A stretch of DNA of 64,000 bases from Streptomyces sp. NBC_00341 (GTDB lineage Bacteria > Actinomycetota > Actinomycetes > Streptomycetales > Streptomycetaceae). The stretch spans positions 62,001 through 126,000 of the forward strand of contig NZ_CP108003.1 in NCBI RefSeq assembly GCF_041435055.1, written 5' to 3'. Below the pieces are notes generated by a model that saw nothing but the letters and a program-made list of their open reading frames with translations, made no database searches and was not told the origin of the DNA. The position numbers and the translations under genes were made by a program. Below, piece after piece: positions 16,469-25,080 of this stretch. The stretch's first letter is position 1. Each line of letters starts with the position of its first letter.

Positions 16469-18115
16469 ATGAACACATACGCAAGTCCACCCGGGCGCCG
16501 CCTCGTACGCCGTGCGAAGGGGACGGTCATCGCGGTCGTGGTGGTGACGGCGGCCATGCTGACCACGACCGCGTCTGCAGGCAGCCCGCCCAGGGTGACC
16601 GGCGCCGTACCGCTCACCCAGGTCGTCCCGCAGCCCGCCGAGGTCCACACGACCACCGGTGTCGCCTTCGACCTGGATTCGGACGACGCGGTCTACACGA
16701 CCGCCGGCTCCAAGGACGCGGGCGAGGCCGCCACGTTCCTCACCGGACTGCTGCGCAAGCCCACCGGCTACGCACTTCCGGTGCGCAAGCTGGCAGCCGG
16801 GGCCAAGCCGTCGGGCATCGTGCTCGCCCTCGGCGGCGACAACACGGTGACGAAGCCCGAGGGCTACCAGCTGGAGGTGACGTCCAAGGCCGTCACGATC
16901 CGGGCCGACGAGCGGGCGGGGCTGTTCAACGGTGTGGAGACACTGCGCCAGCTGCTTCCGGTCAAGGTCGACCGGCAGCAGCGGACGGCCGGTCCCTGGC
17001 GGGTCCAGGGCGGTGTCATCTCCGACGCGCCGCGCTACGGGTACCGGGGCGCGATGATCGATGTGGCACGGCACCACCTTCCGCCCTCGGACGTGAAGGG
17101 GTACATCGATGCCATCGCCCGGTACAAGATCAACTATCTGCATCTGCACCTGATCGACGACCAGGGCTGGCGCATCGAGATCAAGTCCTGGCCGGAACTC
17201 GCCAAGATCGGTGGCAGCACCGGCACCGGCGGGATGCTCGGCGGCTACTACACGCAGGAGCAGTACAAGGACCTCGTCGCCTACGCCTGGGCGCAGGGTG
17301 TCACGGTGATCCCGGAGATCGAGGGCCCCAGCCACATGCACTCGGCGCTCGCCTCGTACGCGAAGCTGACCTGTGACGGCAAGCCGCTGGAGCCGTACAC
17401 CGACTGGGTGAACAGCCCCGACGGCAAGCTGTGCCTCGACAACCCGACCACGTTCGAGTTCCTCGACGAGGTGATAGGCGAGATCGCGGCGCTCACCCCC
17501 GGTCCGTACATCCACATCGGCGGCGACGAGGCGCACGAGCGGCCGCAGGCCGAGATGGACGCCTACATCGAGAAGGTCGCCAAGCTGGTCGAGAAGCACG
17601 GCAAGAAGGTGTTCGGCTGGCAGGAGGCGGCCGGCTCGCTCGACCCGTCGAAGTCGATGACCGAGTTCTGGGCCGCCGGCATCAACGACGACCAGATGCT
17701 CGCCGCGGCCAAGGGCGGCGGCAAGTTCGTGATGGCGCCCGCGAGCAACGCCTACCTCGACATGAAGTACAACGACGCCCTGCCCGAGTACCCCGTAGGC
17801 AACTCCTGGGCGGGCACGTCCACGGTGGAGGACTCCTACGACTGGAAGCCGGAGACGCAGCTCGCCGGCCTTCCGGAGTCCTCGATCACCGGTGTCGAGG
17901 CGCCGCTGTGGACGGAGACGGTGTTCGGCATCAACCAGCTGGAGAACCTCGCGTTCCCCAGGCTCCTGTCGATCGCCGAGATCGGCTGGGCGAAGGCGTC
18001 CGCGCACAACTGGGACAACTTCAAGGTACGGCTGGCGGCCCAGGGGCCGCGGCTGCGTGAGGCACGTGTGAACTACTACCTCGCGCCCGACGTGCCGTGG
18101 CCGCTCGGCAGCTGA
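16469..18115 (+). CDS. Secreted GH20 beta-N-acetylhexosaminidase
   Basis: A 548-residue glycoside hydrolase of family 20 that releases terminal beta-linked GlcNAc or GalNAc. Seen: a twin-arginine-containing charged N-terminus and hydrophobic stretch (VIAVVVVTAAMLTTT) ending at TASA-G, a probable export signal; the GH20 N-terminal domain; then YRGAMIDVARHHLP, LHLHLIDDQGWRIEI, and the catalytic HIGGDE with the Asp353-Glu354 pair. ATG 16469 is chosen because it gives a proper signal peptide; an in-frame GTG at 16400 would add 23 polar residues. It sits alone between two minus-strand operons. It may be ordinary chitin metabolism, or may remove a sugar from an exported conjugate. Confidence 0.92.
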   Translation: MNTYASPPGRRLVRRAKGTVIAVVVVTAAMLTTTASAGSPPRVTGAVPLTQVVPQPAEVHTTTGVAFDLDSDDAVYTTAGSKDAGEAATFLTGLLRKPTGYALPVRKLAAGAKPSGIVLALGGDNTVTKPEGYQLEVTSKAVTIRADERAGLFNGVETLRQLLPVKVDRQQRTAGPWRVQGGVISDAPRYGYRGAMIDVARHHLPPSDVKGYIDAIARYKINYLHLHLIDDQGWRIEIKSWPELAKIGGSTGTGGMLGGYYTQEQYKDLVAYAWAQGVTVIPEIEGPSHMHSALASYAKLTCDGKPLEPYTDWVNSPDGKLCLDNPTTFEFLDEVIGEIAALTPGPYIHIGGDEAHERPQAEMDAYIEKVAKLVEKHGKKVFGWQEAAGSLDPSKSMTEFWAAGINDDQMLAAAKGGGKFVMAPASNAYLDMKYNDALPEYPVGNSWAGTSTVEDSYDWKPETQLAGLPESSITGVEAPLWTETVFGINQLENLAFPRLLSIAEIGWAKASAHNWDNFKVRLAAQGPRLREARVNYYLAPDVPWPLGS

Positions 18116-18138
18116 TCACCGAACCCTGACACGAAGTC

Positions 18139-18180
18139 GGCGCAGGGGCCCGGCGGATTCCTCCGCCGGGCCCCTGCGCC
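18139..18180. terminator. Strong bidirectional hairpin after the hexosaminidase gene
   Basis: A perfect 19-bp inverted repeat (18139-18157 against 18162-18180) with a TTCC loop. It lies between the convergent hexosaminidase and FkbM-methyltransferase genes, 24 bases after the former's stop. No U-tract follows. Very likely a shared terminator. Confidence 0.88.
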
Positions 18181-18208
18181 GCGTTGCTGTCCGTGCTCGC
18201 GTCCGCGC

Positions 18209-18946
18209 TCAGGGGCGAACGGCGTGCACCATGTAGTACTGGTCCTCCGCGTCGGTGAGCGGGGCCTGCTGGGGGGTGACCTCGAAGCCGTTGGAGCGCA
18301 GGATGCCGCAGACCCGCTCCAGCTGATCGTCGAGGTCCGCGACCTCGACGACGGCCTGCCGGATGCGCGGCCACTGGGCCGCGTCGATACCGAGCAGCAC
18401 ATCGGCCTCTGCGCCCTCCACGTCGACCTTCAGCAGGTCGATGTCCCGGTCCTCGGGCAGGTAGGCCGCGAGGCGCTCGACGTCGACGGTGACCTCTTGC
18501 GCGAAGTACATCTGGTCGGCCAGGGCCCGGTCGGACAGCTGGGCCATCTGCGCCTTCGGCTGCTCCTTGATCTCCGGATACCTGGTGGAGTTCGCGGGGA
18601 GCATGGGGAAGAACGAGAAGGTGACGCCCGACTCCGGCTTGCTGCCGAGAGCCGTGCGGTGCAGGGTCACGTCGTCGAGACCGTGCAGTTCCATGTTCTT
18701 GCCGAAGAGCTCGATGGAGTCCGGCATCGGTTCGAAGGAGATCACCTCCGCGCCCGGGTACTTGTCCTTGATGAACAGGACGAACATGCCGATGTTCCCG
18801 CCGACGTCGAAAACGAGCGGGCTGTCGGGGAGTTCGAGTCCGCTGTAGCAGCCCTGCTGGAATATCTCGTCGTAGATGTACCGCGTTTCGAGGACGCTCT
18901 GCGTGTACACCTGCAAGCCGTCGCCCAGTTCGACAAGCTCCGTCAC
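18209..18946 (-). CDS. FkbM-family SAM-dependent methyltransferase
   Basis: A 245-residue methyltransferase of the FkbM family. The SAM-binding motif I is visible as VFDVGGNIGMFVLF, followed by ISFEPMPDS (motif II acidic residue) and LLKVDVEGAEADVLLG, a signature of FkbM proteins. GTG 18946 is chosen because AAGGGG lies about 6 bases upstream and homology starts shortly after; the frame is open much further but overlaps the neighbouring aminotransferase gene in another frame. FkbM members usually O-methylate sugars or polyketide hydroxyls. It is the last gene of a minus-strand operon of sugar genes, so a sugar O-methyl group is the likeliest product. No TylM1-type N-methyltransferase is seen here. 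Confidence 0.9.
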   Translation of the reverse strand: MTELVELGDGLQVYTQSVLETRYIYDEIFQQGCYSGLELPDSPLVFDVGGNIGMFVLFIKDKYPGAEVISFEPMPDSIELFGKNMELHGLDDVTLHRTALGSKPESGVTFSFFPMLPANSTRYPEIKEQPKAQMAQLSDRALADQMYFAQEVTVDVERLAAYLPEDRDIDLLKVDVEGAEADVLLGIDAAQWPRIRQAVVEVADLDDQLERVCGILRSNGFEVTPQQAPLTDAEDQYYMVHAVRP

Positions 18947-19089
18947 AATCGCCCCTTGGTCGACCCGATAGGTGAATGGTTCAAGGAGCGTATCCGCGCG
19001 GGGCGGGGCCTCGGGCGGTCGAGCCGGCGCATCTAGTCGAACAACTAACCCGGCGGGACCGGCGTGCTGCCGCGAGGCCCTGCAAACCC

Positions 19090-20223
19090 TCAGTGACCCG
19101 AGTCGGAGAGGTCCAGGACCGCGGTCTGCACGGCGTCGATCACCAGGTCGACCGCGTTGTCGGGCAGATGAGGGCCGATGGGCAGGCTCAGCACCTCGTC
19201 GGCCAGCCGCTCCGTCCTCGGCAGGCCGACGGCCGGTTCGAGGCCCTGGCCCGCGTAGGCGGGCGTGCGGTGGATGGCCACCGGGTAGTGGATCAGCGTT
19301 CCCACGCCCGACTCCTCCAGCCGCCGGCACAGGGGATCGCGGAACGGGGTGCGCAGTACGTACTGGTGCCAGACGTGCTCGGTCCCGGGCGCCGTGTCCG
19401 GGGTGGCGAGGCCGGGCAGGCCGACGAACGCCTCCGTGTAGCGGCGGGCGACCGCGCGGCGCCGTTCGTTCCAGTCGTCCAGGTACGGCAGCTTCGTGGC
19501 GAGCACGGCGGACTGGATCTCGTCCAGCCGGGAGTTGCCCCCCTTCACCTCGTGCACGTACTTCTCGCGGGAGCCGTAGTTGCGCAGCAGCCGCAGCCGG
19601 CCGGCCAGCTCCGCGTCGTCGGTGACGATGGCGCCGCCGTCGCCCAGCGCGCCCAGGTTCTTGCCCGGGTAGAAGCTGAAGGCCACGGCGTGCCCGCTGC
19701 CCACGCGCCGGCCGTTCCTGCGGGCACCGTGCGCCTGGGCGGCGTCCTCCAGCACGGCGAGGCCGTGCCGGTCGGCGAAGTCCCGTACCGCGTCCATGTC
19801 CTCGGGGTGCCCGTACAGGTGGACCGGCAGCACCGCGCGGGTGCGCGGGGTGACGGCCGCCTCCAGCAGGTCCGTGTCGATCAGGAACGACCCCTCGCCC
19901 GGCTCCACGGGGACCGGCCGGGCGCCGGTCGACGAGACGGCGAGCCAGGTGCCGACGAAGGTGTGCGCGGGCACGATCACCTCGTCTCCCGGACCCACCC
20001 CGAGGGCTCTGAGCGCCAGCTCCAGGGCGGCCAGGCCACTGCCCGTCGCGACGCAGTACGCGTTCTCGCAGTACGCGGCGAACGCCGCTTCGAACGCCTC
20101 CAGCTCGCGGCCCAGGATGTAGCGGCCGGACTGGGACACCCGCAGCACGGCCGCGTCGATCTCCTCCTGGACACCGGTGGCCGCGTGCATCTCGCGCAGG
20201 TCGAAGAAGGGAACCTTGGTCAC
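19090..20223 (-). CDS. Sugar 3-aminotransferase (TylB/QdtB/FdtB-like, PLP-dependent)
   Basis: A 377-residue DegT/DnrJ/EryC1/StrS aminotransferase. The PLP lysine lies in [19 protein letters not shown]. Also seen are [10 protein letters not shown] at the start, [20 protein letters not shown], the cofactor aspartate region [13 protein letters not shown], and [12 protein letters not shown] 20223 overlaps the 3,4-ketoisomerase stop by 4 bases, coupling the two. That pairing is the classic route to dTDP-3-amino-3,6-dideoxyhexoses such as the mycaminose and Fuc3N precursors. Predicted reaction: glutamate-dependent amination of a dTDP-3-keto-6-deoxyhexose. 143 bases separate it from the FkbM methyltransferase downstream. 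A 3-amino product is inferred from the ketoisomerase neighbour. Confidence 0.92.
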   Translation of the reverse strand: MTKVPFFDLREMHAATGVQEEIDAAVLRVSQSGRYILGRELEAFEAAFAAYCENAYCVATGSGLAALELALRALGVGPGDEVIVPAHTFVGTWLAVSSTGARPVPVEPGEGSFLIDTDLLEAAVTPRTRAVLPVHLYGHPEDMDAVRDFADRHGLAVLEDAAQAHGARRNGRRVGSGHAVAFSFYPGKNLGALGDGGAIVTDDAELAGRLRLLRNYGSREKYVHEVKGGNSRLDEIQSAVLATKLPYLDDWNERRRAVARRYTEAFVGLPGLATPDTAPGTEHVWHQYVLRTPFRDPLCRRLEESGVGTLIHYPVAIHRTPAYAGQGLEPAVGLPRTERLADEVLSLPIGPHLPDNAVDLVIDAVQTAVLDLSDSGH

Positions 20224-20663
20224 GTCTGCCTCCGGCTGTCCCGCAGGAAACTCTCGTACCCGCGGTAGTAGTCCGCCTCGTCGTAGTGGTGCGACGCCAG
20301 GACGAGACAGACCCCGCCCGGAGTGAAGTCGCTGAGGTCCCGCCACACCATCGGACCGACGTACAGGGCGGTCCCCGGAGTCTCCAGACGGTGCTCGGCC
20401 TGGGTGAAGCCGTCGTCCAGGCGCAGGGTGAAGCCGCCGTGGGCGGCGATGAAGAGCTGCTCCAGCTCGCGGTGCGCGTGCCCGCCGCGGGACGCGCCAC
20501 CCGTCAGATCGTGCAGGAAGTAGACCCGCCGGATCGGAAATCCGGCGGTCCACTCCGACTCCGCGATCGAAATGCAGCCGCGTTCGTCCTGATGCTGTTG
20601 GAGATCGACGTACCGGCTGGGCTTTACCCTGCCGACGTGCGTCTCCGTGGTGCTCGCTGCCAT
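20220..20663 (-). CDS. dTDP-4-keto-6-deoxyhexose 3,4-ketoisomerase (Tyl1a/FdtA/QdtA-like)
   Basis: A 147-residue cupin-fold protein of the WxcM-like/FdtA family, which moves the keto group of dTDP-4-keto-6-deoxyglucose from C4 to C3. Seen: the opening [39 protein letters not shown] with the conserved histidines, [20 protein letters not shown], and [32 protein letters not shown] 20663 is preferred (GAGGAG about 8 bases upstream) over another in-frame ATG at 20702. It overlaps the 3-aminotransferase by 4 bases. The gluco- or galacto-configured product (Tyl1a/QdtA versus FdtA) cannot be told by eye. Confidence 0.93.
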   Translation of the reverse strand: MAASTTETHVGRVKPSRYVDLQQHQDERGCISIAESEWTAGFPIRRVYFLHDLTGGASRGGHAHRELEQLFIAAHGGFTLRLDDGFTQAEHRLETPGTALYVGPMVWRDLSDFTPGGVCLVLASHHYDEADYYRGYESFLRDSRRQT

Positions 20664-20735
20664 CGCAGCCACTCCTCGATCCTGTCCAGCGTGCGTCGGC
20701 ACGGCTGTGTCCGGTCGTTATCCGTGCGTTGCCCG

Positions 20736-21959
20736 CTACTCGTCCACGTCGGCGGCGGTCCGGGCGCGGTGCAGCGAGGTCACCTCCGGCCCGTTGGCGA
20801 CGGCGACTCGTATCGCGTCGCTGATGGTCTTGATGTCGTCGGCGCCGACCGCGGGTCCGGTCGGCAGGGCGAGCAGTTGCCCGCACAGTTCCTCGGCGTG
20901 CGGCAGTGAGCGGCCCGGGTCCTCGGCGTACGGCTGGAGCTGGTGCATGCCCTGCGGGAAGTAGGGCTGGGCCAGGATCCTCTCCGCGCGCAGGACGCCG
21001 AGCAGCAGGTCACGGTGCAGCCCCGCGGCCGCCTCGTCCACGGTGATCATCATGTAGTGGTGGTTGTTGCGGTGCTGTGAGGCGTACTCCACCGGCCGCA
21101 CACCGGGGATGCCGGCCAGCTCCGCCCGGTAGAGCTCGTAGTTGGCACGGTTGTGGATCATGGTGTCCGCGAGCGCGTCGAGGGAGGTCAGCCCCATCGC
21201 GGCCGCGACCTCGTTCAGCTTGGCGTTGGTACCGATGTGGCCGACCCGGCCGTCCGGTCCGAACCCGAAGTTCCGCACCGCCCGCATGCGTTCGGCCAGC
21301 GCGTCGTCGTCGGTCACGATCGCGCCGCCCTCGAAGGAGTTGACGATCTTCGTGGCGTGGAAGCTGAACACCTCCGCGTTGCCGAAGCCGCCGATCGGGG
21401 TGTCGTTGTGGGTGCAGCCCAGCGCGGGAGCGGCGTCGAAGTACAGCCGGAGCCCGTTGCTCTCGGCGATCTTCTCCAGCCGCCCTACGTCGCAGGCCTG
21501 CCCCCACACGTGCACGCCGATGATGGCCCGGGTCCGGGGGGTGATCAGCGTCTCCACCTGCTCCGGGTCGATCAGTCCGGTCACCGGATCGACGTCGCAG
21601 ACGACCGGCCGCAGCCCCCGCCACCCCACGGCATGGGCCGTGGCCGGGAAGGTCAGCGCCGGGACGATCACCTCGTCGCCGGGGGCGCCGCCGGTGGCCT
21701 CGTCCCCGATCAGCATCTGCAGGGCGACGGTCGCGTTGCACAGGGAGACGCAGTGCCGCACGCCCGCCAGCTCCGCCACCCGGTCCTCGAACTCGTGCAT
21801 GAGTGGACCCATGTTGGACAGCCACTCGTTGTCCAGGGCCTGGTTCATCCGGTCGAGGAACCGCCGGCGGTCACCCTGGTTGGGCCTCCCCACCCGCCGG
21901 TCCTCCACGAAAGCCGGTGTCCCGCCGAACAGCGCCAGATCCTGTGTGCCGTGTTTCAT
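20736..21959 (-). CDS. Sugar 4-aminotransferase, DesI-like
   Basis: A 407-residue PLP aminotransferase of the DegT/DnrJ/EryC1/StrS family. It resembles DesI of the desosamine pathway over the N-terminal block [16 protein letters not shown]-like [34 protein letters not shown], and the PLP-lysine motif [20 protein letters not shown]. DesI aminates C4 of dTDP-4-keto-6-deoxyglucose. No DesII-type deaminase occurs in the window, so the 4-amino group is probably retained, as in viosamine-type sugars, unless a later gene acts. It starts 35 bases after the ABC permease stop and precedes the ketoisomerase by 72 bases. Regiospecificity is inferred from DesI resemblance. Confidence 0.9.
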   Translation of the reverse strand: MKHGTQDLALFGGTPAFVEDRRVGRPNQGDRRRFLDRMNQALDNEWLSNMGPLMHEFEDRVAELAGVRHCVSLCNATVALQMLIGDEATGGAPGDEVIVPALTFPATAHAVGWRGLRPVVCDVDPVTGLIDPEQVETLITPRTRAIIGVHVWGQACDVGRLEKIAESNGLRLYFDAAPALGCTHNDTPIGGFGNAEVFSFHATKIVNSFEGGAIVTDDDALAERMRAVRNFGFGPDGRVGHIGTNAKLNEVAAAMGLTSLDALADTMIHNRANYELYRAELAGIPGVRPVEYASQHRNNHHYMMITVDEAAAGLHRDLLLGVLRAERILAQPYFPQGMHQLQPYAEDPGRSLPHAEELCGQLLALPTGPAVGADDIKTISDAIRVAVANGPEVTSLHRARTAADVDE

Positions 21960-21994
21960 CCGAACGTCCCCCCTCTGAAACGGCGCGGGTCACG

Positions 21995-22798
21995 TCAGAC
22001 CCGTCTCCGGTACGCCTGGATGGCCAGCGGTGCGAAAACGGCCGTCATCACCACGGACCAGCCGAGCGTCCACCACACCGAATTGCCGACGGGCCCGCCC
22101 GAGACGAGTGCGCGCAGCGCGGTCGCCTCCTGCGAGATCGGGTTGATGTCGGCCCAGGCCTGGAGCCAGCCGGGCATGGTGTCGGTCTTGACGAACACGT
22201 TGCTGCAGAACGTGAGCGGGACCGCCAGCACACCGCTGAACATGTGCACCGTGGTCGCGGACTTGGCGGCGAGGCCGACCAGCATCGACAGCCAGGCCAG
22301 TCCCGCGGCGAACAGTGTGATCAGCAGCAGCCCGGCCAGCAGCGACCAGAATCCGGTGCGCACCTCGAAGCCCTGCACCGCCCCCACGGCCAGCAGCATG
22401 ACCAGCCCGACGGTGACGCGCACCAGGGTGCCGATCAGATGGCCTATCAGGGGCGCGATCCGCGCGATGGGCAGGCTGCGCAGCCGGTCGAACAGGCCGT
22501 TGCTGATGTCCTGGTGAAGCCCTGTGCCGGTGGTGAGCACGGCGGTGACCGACGACTGCACGATCAGCCCCGGCAGGGCGAACTGCAGATAGGCGTCGGT
22601 GTTCCCGGCGATCGCCCCGCCGAAGACGTACACCAGGAGCGCGATGACGATCAGCGGCTGTACGACGGCGAATCCGATGATCTCGCCCGGGTTCGCCTTG
22701 AGGTGCAGCAGATTGCGGCCCCCCAGGGTCAGACAGTGCCGGGACACCGTCAGCAGACTCAGCCGGTGCTTCGGCGAGGGGGCGGTGAGCGCGGTCAT
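21995..22798 (-). CDS. ABC-2 type exporter permease (DrrB-like)
   Basis: A 267-residue membrane protein of the ABC-2/DrrB family. Six hydrophobic segments are visible, among them FAVVQPLIVIALLVYVFGGA, VTVGLVMLLAVGAV, LLAGLLLITLFAAGLAWLSMLVGLAA and VVMTAVFAPLAI. The ABC-2 motif around GLHQDISNGLFDRLRSLPIAR precedes the third segment. ATG 22798 overlaps the ATPase stop by 4 bases. With the ATPase it should form a drug exporter, giving efflux and self-resistance to the macrolide. It lies in the middle of the minus-strand sugar operon. Confidence 0.94.
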   Translation of the reverse strand: MTALTAPSPKHRLSLLTVSRHCLTLGGRNLLHLKANPGEIIGFAVVQPLIVIALLVYVFGGAIAGNTDAYLQFALPGLIVQSSVTAVLTTGTGLHQDISNGLFDRLRSLPIARIAPLIGHLIGTLVRVTVGLVMLLAVGAVQGFEVRTGFWSLLAGLLLITLFAAGLAWLSMLVGLAAKSATTVHMFSGVLAVPLTFCSNVFVKTDTMPGWLQAWADINPISQEATALRALVSGGPVGNSVWWTLGWSVVMTAVFAPLAIQAYRRRV

Positions 22799-23802
22799 GA
22801 ACTGCTCCGTTCCGTCTGTGCCGCCGGTACGGCCCCGGCGGTGGCGAGTTCCTCCGCGTGGTCGGGGTTCTTCTGGCCCCGGCTCCCGGTCAGTGACAGG
22901 AAGACCTCGTCGAGGCTGGGCTGGCGCAGCGCCAGCTCGATGACCTCGATGCCTGCTTCGTCGAGACGCCGCAGCACCGCGGTCGTCAGGGCCGTGTCAT
23001 TGACCTGGATGCGCAGCTGGTTGCCCTTCACGATGGGCTGGATGCCGCTGAGCTCCTCGATGATCTGCCGGGTGTCCTTGAGCCGGCCGCTGTCGGCGGG
23101 CTGGATCTCCAGCGTCTGCCGGTCGGTCTTCGCCTTGAGCTCCTCTGGGGTGCCGGTGGCGATCGCCGTGCCACCGTCGATGACCACGATGTCGTCGGCA
23201 AGCCGGTCGGCCTCGTCCATGTACTGCGTGGTCAGCAGGACCGTCGAGCCGTTGGTGACGAGTTTGCGGACGATGTCCCACAGCTCGTACCGGCTCTCCG
23301 GGTCAAGGCCGGTGGTCGGCTCGTCGAGGTAGAGCACCGAGGGGGAGCCCACCAGGCTGACCGCGAGGTCGAGCCGGCGGCGCATGCCGCCCGAGTACGT
23401 CTGCGCCTTGCGGTCGCCGGCGTGGCCGAGCCCGAACCGTTCCAGCAGCTCCGAGGCCCGGCGCTTGGCCGCGGTCCGCCGCAGGCCCAGCAGCCGGGCC
23501 ACCAGCGCGATGTTCTGGGCACCGGTGAGCTGTTCGTCGATGGCCGCGTACTGGCCGGTGAGGCCGATGACCCGGCGGACCTCGTGGGGCTGGCGGGCGA
23601 CGTCGTAGCCGCAGACCCGGGCGGTGCCGGAGTCCGGTGACATCAGCGAGGCCAGGATGCGCACCGCCGTCGTCTTCCCCGCCCCGTTCGGGCCGAGGAC
23701 CCCGAGCACGGTGCCCTGGCGCGCGGTGAGGTCGAGCCCGCTGAGCGCGGTGACCTTGCCGAACCGTTTGACGAGGCCCTCCGTCTCGATGGCGTACGTC
23801 AT
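22795..23802 (-). CDS. ABC exporter ATPase (DrrA-like)
   Basis: A 335-residue ATP-binding subunit. Seen: Walker A GPNGAGKTTAVRIL near residue 40, the Q-loop region GLTGQYAAID, the signature YSGGMRRRLDLAVSL, Walker B VLYLDEPTTGLDP, and the H-loop reading TTQYMDEADRLAD, where Gln occupies the usual His position as in many DrrA homologues. The C-terminal region LRQPSLDEVFLSLTG is the DrrA-type regulatory extension. ATG 23802 overlaps the upstream glycosyltransferase stop by 4 bases (ATGA). It is coupled to the permease, and the pair probably exports the finished macrolide. Confidence 0.96.
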   Translation of the reverse strand: MTYAIETEGLVKRFGKVTALSGLDLTARQGTVLGVLGPNGAGKTTAVRILASLMSPDSGTARVCGYDVARQPHEVRRVIGLTGQYAAIDEQLTGAQNIALVARLLGLRRTAAKRRASELLERFGLGHAGDRKAQTYSGGMRRRLDLAVSLVGSPSVLYLDEPTTGLDPESRYELWDIVRKLVTNGSTVLLTTQYMDEADRLADDIVVIDGGTAIATGTPEELKAKTDRQTLEIQPADSGRLKDTRQIIEELSGIQPIVKGNQLRIQVNDTALTTAVLRRLDEAGIEVIELALRQPSLDEVFLSLTGSRGQKNPDHAEELATAGAVPAAQTERSSS

Positions 23803-25052
23803 CGGACGCCCGCGTTCGCAGAAGGGCCGGACAGAGCGGTGTGCTTCATGGTGTCTCCAGATGTCGGGGAGGAATCGTTGAGCCAGCCGTCGATCAGCTG
23901 CGCGGCCCGGGCGGGTCCTCCCGCAGCCAGCAGGTCCATGCGCATCCGGGCGGCCCGGTGGCGGATGCGGGGGTCGTTCGCGACGTGTTCCACCGCGGCC
24001 CGCAGCCGCTCGGCGGTGACGTCCTCGCCCGGCAGCTCCACGCCCAGGCCGAGTTCGCTGACCCGTGCGGCGTTGACCCGGTCCTCGGGCGTGTACGTGA
24101 CGATCACCAGCGGTGTGCCGAAGGAGAGCGACTCCAGGATGGTGCTCATCCCGGAGTGGCAGACCACGGCCGACGCGTGCGGCAGGACGGTGCTGAAGTC
24201 CAGCCACTCGTGCATCTCCACGTGGGAGGCCTCCGGCCGGCGGGCGGGCAGATTGCCCGGACCGACCGCCACCACCAGGTGCCAGTCCCCGTCCGCGAAC
24301 GCCGTACCGCAGGTCTCGAAGAAGTCCGGGCGGTCGTTGACCTCGGTGCCCAGGGTGATCAGCGCCACCGGGCCGTCCCCGGACGGGCGGGACCACGAGC
24401 CCGCGCCGGCCCGGACCGCCGGCAGGCTGTGCCCGGTGAAGGTGTAGCGGTCGTCGAAGGTGTGCCCCAGCGGCTGGAGCTCCCTCGGTATCAGCACCAG
24501 GTTGCGCTCGTCGAAGTTGGCCATGAACGGCCAGACGGCGTCCGGTTCCTCGCCCTGGCCGGTCAGGTAGTCCGTCAGCAGGTCGACGCACTTCTGGAGG
24601 TTCTCGCCCCCGCCGGAGAAGACCTCCATGGCCAGCGAGTAGTGCTCGTTGGTGGCGACGTACGGGAACAGCTGCGCGGTGGGCCGTCCCCAGCGCCGGG
24701 CCGCGACCCGGGCGGTGAAGAAGCTCTCCAGGTCGTACAGGATCAGATCCGGAACGTCGTCGTCGAACGCCTCCAGCGTGCGGGGCAGGATCACCTCCAT
24801 CGACTCCCGCAGGAACGCCAGGCCCAGAGCGCCGATGTCCTCGCCGGTCACGTATCCGGTGCCGAGCCGGCCGCGCTCGGAGCGGTAGCCGACGAATCCG
24901 GCCCCGGCCGCCCGCACGGGTGCGGCCAGCCGCTCGTCCAGTACGTAGCTGACCCGGTGGCCCAGCGTCATCAGCAGGCGGCTGAACTCCAGCGTGGGAT
25001 TCACATGCCCGTACCCCGGGAAGACGAGGATCGCGACGTGTTTCGTCGTCAT
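23799..25052 (-). CDS. Macrolide-type GT1 glycosyltransferase with variant donor loop
   Basis: A 417-residue GT-B glycosyltransferase of the MGT/OleD group. Seen: AILVFPGYGHVNPTLEFSRL with the catalytic histidine, the aspartate in LILYDLESFFTARVAARRW, LIPRELQPLGHTFDDRYTFTG, and VALITLGTEVNDRPDFFE. The donor loop reads CHSGMSTILESLSFGTP, keeping the histidine but with Ser-Thr instead of Gly-Ser, and the later conserved Gln is Glu (YTPEDR). The C-terminus extends about 25 residues past the usual end (SSPTSGDTMKHTALSGPS). It lies 28 bases after the thioesterase and overlaps the ABC ATPase. It is the only glycosyltransferase in the aminosugar operon, so an aminosugar donor is a reasonable guess. 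Confidence 0.9.
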   Translation of the reverse strand: MTTKHVAILVFPGYGHVNPTLEFSRLLMTLGHRVSYVLDERLAAPVRAAGAGFVGYRSERGRLGTGYVTGEDIGALGLAFLRESMEVILPRTLEAFDDDVPDLILYDLESFFTARVAARRWGRPTAQLFPYVATNEHYSLAMEVFSGGGENLQKCVDLLTDYLTGQGEEPDAVWPFMANFDERNLVLIPRELQPLGHTFDDRYTFTGHSLPAVRAGAGSWSRPSGDGPVALITLGTEVNDRPDFFETCGTAFADGDWHLVVAVGPGNLPARRPEASHVEMHEWLDFSTVLPHASAVVCHSGMSTILESLSFGTPLVIVTYTPEDRVNAARVSELGLGVELPGEDVTAERLRAAVEHVANDPRIRHRAARMRMDLLAAGGPARAAQLIDGWLNDSSPTSGDTMKHTALSGPSANAGVR

Positions 25053-25080
25053 GACTGCTCCAGACTCGTCCGCGGGCCGG

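Noticed and set aside
18947..19089. Extension of the FkbM methyltransferase frame upstream, into and beyond the aminotransferase gene (open to 20500).
   Set aside because: The upstream part is an out-of-frame shadow of the aminotransferase. GTG 18946 has its own ribosome-binding site and fits family length.
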